Part shown: positions 57,503 through 64,000 of the stretch, one piece after another | Layout of the letters: every line of letters begins with the position of its first letter | Numbering within the stretch: position 1 is the first letter of the stretch | From: Favolaschia claudopus | Lineage: Eukaryota > Basidiomycota > Agaricomycetes > Agaricales > Mycenaceae | Direction: 5' to 3' | Assembly: GCA_037176885.1 (NCBI GenBank) | Contig: JAWWNJ010000063.1 | Location: 930,001-994,000, forward strand | Length of the DNA stretch: 64,000 bases | The notes under the pieces: model-generated | Database searches by the model: none | What the model was told of the DNA's origin: nothing | What the model saw: only the letters and a program-made list of their open reading frames with translations | Translations under genes and position numbers: made by a program

Positions 57503-59547
57503 TCAAACATAGAAAGGCCGTTGGCCCTCACCTTCTCCAGAAACTTGTTCCTTTCGCGGCGGCCAAATCCCCCTTTCCTCAGCAACAATCTTCTTCCTCC
57601 AAAGCACCCCAACGTAGCTTCCGCTGCGATAACTCTTGGTGGGGTCAGGGAATTCATTCCGGAATCTACTCATATTCATAAATCGCTGCATGCTTTGAGC
57701 CGGGTCGGTCGTGCCCGACTGCATCAATCGAGCGGTGGTGTTGGCGATACCCTCAACGACGATAACAGGTTTCGCAGGAGGAAATGAAGCTGGCATGTCC
57801 ATCTGCCAGCCGCTGCGGAGGACAGGAGCAAGAGCGCCATCTGGCGAAAGGTAGTGCGGCATGGGTTGCTCTGAGGAGTCCGAGCTCAGAATTGTGATGG
57901 GGACCGCAGCCTCCAATGTCAAGCTGCGATAAAATTTGGTCTGCGAGACGGCCGACTTCCCGACCGGCGTCCATGTGTCCCAAAGCCCTTCCTCAGTCGT
58001 GGTGGGATCTTCCTCCTTGTCGAGGAAATCCAGCTTGGGGTGCATGCACTTGGCGACCTCTGGCGGGTAGAGCACGCTGAGCTGCAATTCAAGCAGGTTC
58101 TGAATCGACGAGTAATACGAGACAAATTCCATCGGAGTCGCACGCGGAACTTGGATCTCGAAGCTGAAATGGGGTTCCGAAGATGTTACAGGTCCACGAG
58201 CGCTGCTGTCGGGGAAGAGATGCCGAGGCTCTTTGCTGTCGTCTTCGGCGAAAATGGTCGAGTAGAAATTGGGTTCGAACAAGAGCTGTCTTGTGACGGA
58301 CGAAGTATGGCACTGTCCTGACCGAGAGCTGGAACATGCTGAGTCGCTGCTATCACCATCCTGTTGTTGCGCCCAATGTTCTCGAGCGACCGATCGCACA
58401 CTGACGGAAATGTCGGACAAGGTAGTAGTGCCGTTTTTGAGCTGGTGAACAGTTACGCGGCCCTTTAACGGCTGGCCTGGAAGCGAGTTAGTATTCGAAC
58501 AAAGCATGGAGAAAGAAGTAAAAAGGAAAGGTTCAAGACATACCCTGTGCGGCAAACTTCCCGTTATCAAGGGTTACCTCTGCGCTGAATACAGAACGCT
58601 GGTTCTTCGGCAAGCACTTCTCCTCTTCCTCTTCTCGCTGCTTCTGACTCGGATCACTGTACCTCGTCCGCGCTTTTTGTTCAAAGGTAAGATTCCACGT
58701 GAAGGGCGATTGGACGTGCGCTTCCGACGCAGGAATGAAAGCCGTGTAGCCTGTTGGGATGTCTTGACTATGCCCGTCGACAAACTGTACAATCTGGGCG
58801 CCGCATCAGTCTTTGTGTAATCAGAGTTCAAAAGGAACGAGCATACCGCTAGGTATCGATAACTTAGGTCGCTGAAAGAATACCGCGCAACAGGGTCATG
58901 AAGGGAGCGGTAATTGGAAGAGATGGCGGCGGGATAATTCACGGCAGGCACCGCAACAGTAAACGGTGTGATGATGGCTTCAGAGAGGTCTGTTTACAAG
59001 TTAGTGGCAGTTCATAAAGGTTGAGACTTGAACTGCGTACCAGGATTTCGGAGCAGAGTTGCCTCAGTCGCCCACGCTTTTCTTTCTTCTGCGTTGACTG
59101 TCCACAATTCTGGATTGCTCAGACCGTCATCATAAGCTTGGTAGTCATATACCACATCGCTCCCCATCCAGTCGGAATATTCCGTCGAGGCGCTCTCATT
59201 TGAAGGATGCACTTGTGGTAGAACAGCGCCCTCTTTCAAATACTTTACTTCGCCAAATTCGTCAAGTTGCAGCCGGAGCGCGACGGATACAATCTGCTGG
59301 GCACATTCTCGCGGGACCTTGATACGGAGCTCCCCTGCGGGGCATAAGTATCATGAAAACAAAAGAGCAAAGCAGTTAGTCACAAACCGCGAGAGACGTG
59401 GTTGGGCGATAAATCCTCCGCACGAACCCACGCGCGAACAGTGCAGGGCTGATCAGCAGCTGCAGGCTTGATGTTTGCTGATTCGGCGGACGCAAGGCAG
59501 ACTCCAAACGTTGCGGTCAGGACCAGAGATACGGGGTAAGGTCTCAT
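57503..59547 (-). CDS. Secreted protein of an unrecognised family, paralogue A
   Basis: It starts MRPYPVSLVLTATFGVCLAS, a good signal peptide, followed by CTVRAWVRAEDLSPNHVSRG. Further exons include RIKVPRECAQQIVSVALRLQ, VVYDYQAYDDGLSNPELW, FTVAVPAVNYPAA, FVDGHSQDIPTGYTAFIPAS, and, in the long last exon, GQPLKGRVTVHQLKNGTTTL and WQMDMPASFPPAKPVIVVEG. The C-terminus is charged (RKKIVAEERGIWPPRKE). There may be beta-sandwich modules, and the middle recalls arrestin-type beta-rich domains only faintly. Tandem paralogue B lies 430 bp upstream in the same orientation. Function is unknown. Confidence 0.8.
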
Positions 59548-59979
59548 TGTGTTCTTGTCGATTCTGAGATGAGCACGGCGCTTTTATCCACTCGGCACCG
59601 CAATGGTACAGTGGCAACAATCATCCAGCGCTAAATTCAATGACTTGATTGTATATACACTGCACATATATAGGTTGGCGTCGCAAGCAATTCCCGTAGA
59701 TTGAATTGCCGTGTTCGGTGCCTTGAGCGTGCGTGCAACAAGAAAAGCGCGGGGCTGAAAGCTGAAGTGTTGTGGTAGTGGGAGTAGAAATTGCATTCAT
59801 GTCGATGCCCGGGCCGTCACGGTTTTGTCACCCCCAATTCCTGATTGCTTTTGTATTCCTCGCGTCAGACGTGTCTCGTTCAAAATCTACGAGTCTCTAT
59901 TACATTCAAATACATAGTACGCAGCGCTATCCAGAAACCAGGAGCGCGATTTCTTTGAAATACAATTCGTTTGCAGAGG
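59548..59979. other. Intergenic region between the two secreted paralogues
   Basis: This is the promoter region of paralogue A and the downstream region of B. No repeat or gene is recognised. Confidence 0.5.
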
Positions 59980-61994
59980 TCAAGGCGCGACCTTCAAAGG
60001 TTGCTGATGTTCGCTTTCCTCGAAAAGTTCTTTGTTTCGGAGAGGCCAGATCCCCTTCGCCTCCGCAACAACCTTCTTCCTCCAAAGCAGCCCGACATAG
60101 TCTCCGCCTTGATATCTATAGGTAGGATCAGGCCCGCGATATTCAAGCGAATATCGATTCTGAGCAGGCTGCAGCAACCGAGCAGATGTTTCGGCGATGG
60201 CCTCCGCGGTGATCAGAGGTTTCGCGGCCGCAAATGAAGCGGGCATGTCCATCTGAAACCCGCTGCGCAGGAGAGGTGCAACAGCGCCATTTGGCTCAAG
60301 ATAGTGCGCGAAGGACTGGTCTGACGCGTCCGGGCCTACAACGGTGATGGGGACCATGGCATGCAAAGTCATCTGGCGATAGAATATTGAGTCTGACTCT
60401 GAACCCGCGGGGCTTCCAAGGCGTGTCCACGTGTCCCATAAACCTTCCTCGATCGCAGCGGGATCGTCCTCATTGTCAAGAAAGTCCCGACCGGGATTCA
60501 GACATCTGGCCACGTCGAGCGAATGAAGCACAGTGAGCTCGACGTTCAAAAAGTTCTCAATCCCGGAATAATATGAGACGGTGTCCACGGGAGCGTCTGC
60601 TGGGAGTGAGAATTCAAAGGTGATCCGGGAATTTGAGGATGTTATGGCTTCCTCGTAGCCATGAGACAGACTAGGGTAGCATACCACTTTCTTGTCATCT
60701 TTCTCCTCGAACACGTAATGAGAGTGCCGCTCGGACTGAGAGTAGATTTGACCTTCGACAAACTGCTGATTGCACAGCCCCGACCACGCACTGGGACATG
60801 CTGAATCGCCGGCAGCTGCAGCACGCCCGTGCGCCCAGTGGTCGCGAGAGACTGGCTGCACGTAGACAAAAATATCAGACGGAATGGTAGTGCCGTGTTT
60901 GGTGGTGTGAACAGTAATCAGCCCTTTCAATGTCTGCCCTAAAATCAAGTCAACGCCGACCTAATGAAAGTATGGCAATAGAGACATACCTGCCGCAGCG
61001 ACCTTCCCACTGTCGATGGTGATCTCAGCAGTGAATGCAGAGCGCTGGTCCTTTGGTAAACACTTCTCCAGCAGCTCTTCATATTTGTGGTATAAATTTG
61101 ATGGCGCTTCACACCTTCGGCATTTTGATTCCTCGAAAGTCAAATTCCATGTCAAGGGCGACTGAACGTGCCTTTCCGATGAGGGAATGAATGCTGTATG
61201 GCCGCTCGGTATCTCTTTAATACGTCCGTCAACGAATGTCACAATCTAAGCTCTACTTCAGGCGTTTCGTCATCGACAAAAGAACAATCCATTTACCGTA
61301 GTGTACCGATATCCCAGATCGCTGAAGGCATGTTGCGCAACAGGACCATAATTATAAAGGTTGCGATACTTAGAGACCACCGCGGGATAATTAACGGCGG
61401 GGACAGCAACAGTGAAAGGTGTGAGGATGGTTTTGGAGACGTCTGAGACTTGATTGGTGATGCAAGTGACAAGCAAACCTTGAATATCGTACCAGGGTTT
61501 TGGAGAAGAATCGCCTCCGTCATCCATGAGCTTCTCTCCTCTGCTTCGATGGTCCATAGTTCCGAATCAATCAGACTGTCATCGTAAGCCTGGTAGTCGT
61601 ATACCACCTCGTCCCCGGTCCCGCCGGTAAACTCTGTCGAAGCGCTCTCGTACGATGGACGCACTTCGGGCAACACGGCACCATTTTTCAAATGCTTAAC
61701 TTGCCCAAATTCGTCAAATTGCAAACGTAGCGCCACGGAGGCAATTAGGTCTGCGCATTCTTCCTTGGATACCTTGATACGGAGTTCACCTGCAAGGCAT
61801 TGGCTCTGAAATTGCCATGAAGAACGCTTGAGCAGACACTCACCACGAGAGACGTGGTTGGGCGATAAGTCTTCAGCACGCACCCACGCCTGGACTGTGC
61901 AAGGCTGGATTTCTTCGTCTCCGACCAAGTCAGCAGAGACAAGATAGACCGCCACCCCTATGGTCAGAAAGAGAGGTGCGAGGGATGCTTTCAT
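59980..61994 (-). CDS. Secreted protein of an unrecognised family, paralogue B
   Basis: It begins MKASLAPLFLTIGVAVYLVS with a signal peptide and then CTVQAWVRAEDLSPNHVSRG, nearly the same as paralogue A. The order of conserved blocks is also the same: RIKVSKEECADLIASVALRL, VVYDYQAYDDSLIDSELW, FTVAVPAVNYPAV, FVDGRIKEIPSGHTAFIPSS, GQTLKGLITVHTTKHGTT, and MDMPASFAAAKPLITAEAIA. The two genes arose by tandem duplication and both keep open frames, so they are probably both functional. Exon boundaries between 60960 and 61800 are approximate. No enzyme motif was recognised. Confidence 0.8.
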
Positions 61995-62574
61995 CGTAGT
62001 TCTGAGGTGCCAGTCTGCACATTGACGCTTTTATTCATTCGAAGAGCGCTTGCACCTTGAAGGTCCCGCGATGATGATCATCCGCCCAGTGCTTTTGTGA
62101 TATCCGCCATGGCATTGGAAGGAAGGCGGAGAATACGGAGAGAAACATTGTAGTTAACGTTGCTGAGCCCCCGTGTGAGGGGTCCGGTCAAACTCTGGCA
62201 CGTTTGGCTCGATTTCACAAACTTTGTGAGAAAGTATGGGCGTGAAGGGCGATAGGCTCAAGCATACGGAGAAGTAGGAAGGCGCCGAATTTAGTGCTAT
62301 CTGATTGTTGTGGATGTGTTTCATACGACGCTCAGATGTGCAGATGAAATGGACGGGAGACGACATGGGAGATGGGCGGGAGATGGTGGCGAGAGGCTGT
62401 GCTGTGATCTACGTGAACCAGTCCTTGGTTGCAGCTCACAATTCCCGCTGATACCTACCTTTCCGTGATTTCCAGCAATTTTATCGTTGTGCAACGTGAA
62501 GAATACATAGGAGCCAGATAGGATGCAGGAGAGAAAAGAAATATGCAAAGATAGGTTGTAGAAATTCCAAATAA
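61995..62574. other. Intergenic region
   Basis: It holds the promoter of paralogue B and the 3' region of the coiled-coil gene. Nothing else is recognised. Confidence 0.5.
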
Positions 62575-64000
62575 TCACCGACCACGATTCATAGGCAAGG
62601 TCTCCCCACTATCGAGCGGTACTCTCCTGGGACCACTAGTCTTCGCCGAAGGAGCAGTAGGCAATTTCGCTGCTATCCTCGGTCGCGGCACTGGCTTACC
62701 ACCAGCGTTCCCAGAACTTCCTCCTGCTGCTGCATGAGTCTTCGCCTTCTTGACACCCACATCGGTCCCGCCTCCTCGAAGTGGCTGCTGCGATGACGCT
62801 TTCGGCGGCGCCGACGCGGCCTTGCGTTTCAAACTTCCCGCCCCATTCTCCTTCTCCCCAACTGCCTTCGCACCTCTTAACCCAACAGGCTCAGGCATAC
62901 GTCCCTTGCCCTTCTCCTGCGCAGCGAACCTTCCAGTCCCGGTGTTCGACGGCTGTCTAGAAAACACGCGTCCACCTAGCGCGCCATTATTAGCGGCCGG
63001 TGCCGAAACGACCGGCAGCGCTTCAGGACTATCAGGCGGGCTTTCTGATACACCCAGCTCTTCCGCGAGAGTAAGTTGTCGTTGAGGAGCAGGAGCAGGC
63101 ACCACTTGAGGAAACATAGCATCCACCAAAGGACTTTCATCCCCCTCCATCAACACCTCGAGTGGCGTCGACGTATTTCTTGCATCGCCCGCAATTCCCA
63201 TGAGGTCGGAATCACCCTCCATCGGGCTGGCGGGTGAGTTGCTGAGCATGAGAATACGGCTGAGGGGACTTGGTTTGGCGGGAGAGTACGCGTGAATCAT
63301 ACGTGGCATAAATGGCTTTGCCATTGGGAAGGGCAGGTGAATGGGGTTGGCCGATGGGGTGGAAGGTCCCGCAATTGCTGGCACGGACGCCTGCGAGTCC
63401 TGTCGGGGAAGTTCGAGTATTGGCGATGAAGAGGAGAGCAGGAGTGTGGGAGCGGGGAAGGCGGAGCTCGGCGAGGGCGGGGGGAGGACGAAGGAGGTAG
63501 GAAGAAGGGATGAAGAAGCCGACGTGAATGAGGGTGCTTGTAGCGGGGGTATAACCTCTGTCTCGAATGCAGGCTGAATGCGAGGCGGAGACAAAAGCGA
63601 GGAGCGTCGCGATACTCGAATAGTCTTTCGGTTCGCCCCGGCTTTGCCAACTGCAACCACCTTTGCTGGGGACTTCCGCGGCGAGCCACGAGCCAGCTTC
63701 TTGCTCGTGGACGCTTTCAAAGGGGAGGCTGGCCTGGGTGTGGGGGGGAGTTCCGCAAGCATTTTCTCGACCTCCCATGACCGCTTTTCGTCAAGGAGTC
63801 TCATTCGTTCAGCCTTCCAGACAGTCAGATTTGTTCCGAAGCCAGTTGCAGTGAGCTGCTTACCTCCAATGCCGCCTTCTCTTGTCCAAGCTTCAAAGCC
63901 GCTTCTGTGAAGTTTCTGCGTTCCAATTCGAGTTGCGCTTTGATTCTTTCTAGTCGCTCCTTCTCCTCGTCCCTCACTGGGGCAATCATGAGATCTACGC
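62575..64000 (-). CDS. Coiled-coil protein with a long disordered tail (5' partial)
   Basis: The gene enters from the right edge. The first visible exon (64000-63860 approx.) reads an alpha-helical, heptad-like segment (RDEEKERLERIKAQLELERR, NFTEAALKLGQEKAALE). After a GT-AG intron it continues AERMRLLDEKRSWEVEKMLA. The remaining 390 or so residues are Pro/Ser/Lys-rich with SPRKSPAK-type basic patches and end LDSGETLPMNRGR. An acidic coiled coil followed by MLAELPPTP is reminiscent of basidiomycete proteins annotated as afadin/alpha-actinin-binding-like. That link is from memory and uncertain. Confidence 0.7.
   Translation of the reverse strand, partial: RRSHDCPSEGRGEGATRKNQSATRIGTQKLHRSGFEAWTREGGIGGKQLTATGFGTNLTVWKAERMRLLDEKRSWEVEKMLAELPPTPRPASPLKASTSKKLARGSPRKSPAKVVAVGKAGANRKTIRVSRRSSLLSPPRIQPAFETEVIPPLQAPSFTSASSSLLPTSFVLPPPSPSSAFPAPTLLLSSSSPILELPRQDSQASVPAIAGPSTPSANPIHLPFPMAKPFMPRMIHAYSPAKPSPLSRILMLSNSPASPMEGDSDLMGIAGDARNTSTPLEVLMEGDESPLVDAMFPQVVPAPAPQRQLTLAEELGVSESPPDSPEALPVVSAPAANNGALGGRVFSRQPSNTGTGRFAAQEKGKGRMPEPVGLRGAKAVGEKENGAGSLKRKAASAPPKASSQQPLRGGGTDVGVKKAKTHAAAGGSSGNAGGKPVPRPRIAAKLPTAPSAKTSGPRRVPLDSGETLPMNRGR

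Overview
The window is nuclear DNA of a filamentous basidiomycete, most likely an Agaricomycete (mushroom-forming fungus). Genes are dense and split by many introns of about 50-65 bases. The families are typical of that class: a tandem expansion of small BTB/POZ proteins, a DUF6534-type membrane protein, an F-box/LRR-like protein, E-class P450s and a fungal cyclopropane-fatty-acid synthase. No rRNA, CRISPR array or bacterial operon signal was seen. Exon joins were read by hand from splice signals and homologous frames, so single boundaries may be wrong.

Layout. 0-8 kb: the first codons of a gene leaving the left edge, then an HMG-box transcription factor flanked by two diverged inverted repeat arms, then a scrap of an ABC transporter. 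8.8-26.4 kb: the first BTB array, with a TA-flanked MITE at its start, five full genes, one decaying gene and two fragments. An F-box/LRR-like gene, a phi-like glutathione S-transferase and ribosomal protein S4 lie among them. 27-44 kb: an inverted duplication of a P450 gene with its upstream region (arms at 27.0-29.7 and 41.2-44.2 kb). Between the arms lie a divergent BTB pair, a BTB pseudogene, a 4.9-kb transposon-like island with an 8-bp target duplication, and a cyclopropane-fatty-acid synthase. 44.5-51 kb: a DUF6534 membrane protein, a peroxisomal alpha/beta hydrolase ending in SKL, and a third P450. 51.7-56 kb: the second BTB array (three genes, minus strand) with a second MITE that has 35-bp perfect inverted repeats and an 8-bp target duplication. 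56-64 kb: an isochorismatase-like hydrolase, two tandem secreted proteins of an unrecognised family, and a coiled-coil protein running off the right edge.

The BTB family dominates. Ten copies look complete (314-325 residues) and share a three-exon structure with the same intron phases (2, then 0). Each has an N-terminal basic AKRQR-like motif, a BTB fold across exons 1 and 2, and a C-terminal exon with a spaced cysteine quartet before a GRKK-W-ELP...LPPW motif. At least seven of eleven genes carry GATCAA 26-60 bp before the start codon. Four further copies are broken, so the family appears to turn over by birth and death. The P450s, peroxisomal hydrolase, cyclopropane synthase and GST could form a lipid or xenobiotic neighbourhood, but no core biosynthetic enzyme is present and a cluster is not claimed.

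The best candidates for undescribed biology are the 33.7-38.6 kb island (GC-rich CGCCGCGTC subterminal repeats, 8-bp duplication, a GCM-like zinc protein plus an unknown acidic/basic protein, no transposase seen) and the C-terminal cysteine module of the BTB family.
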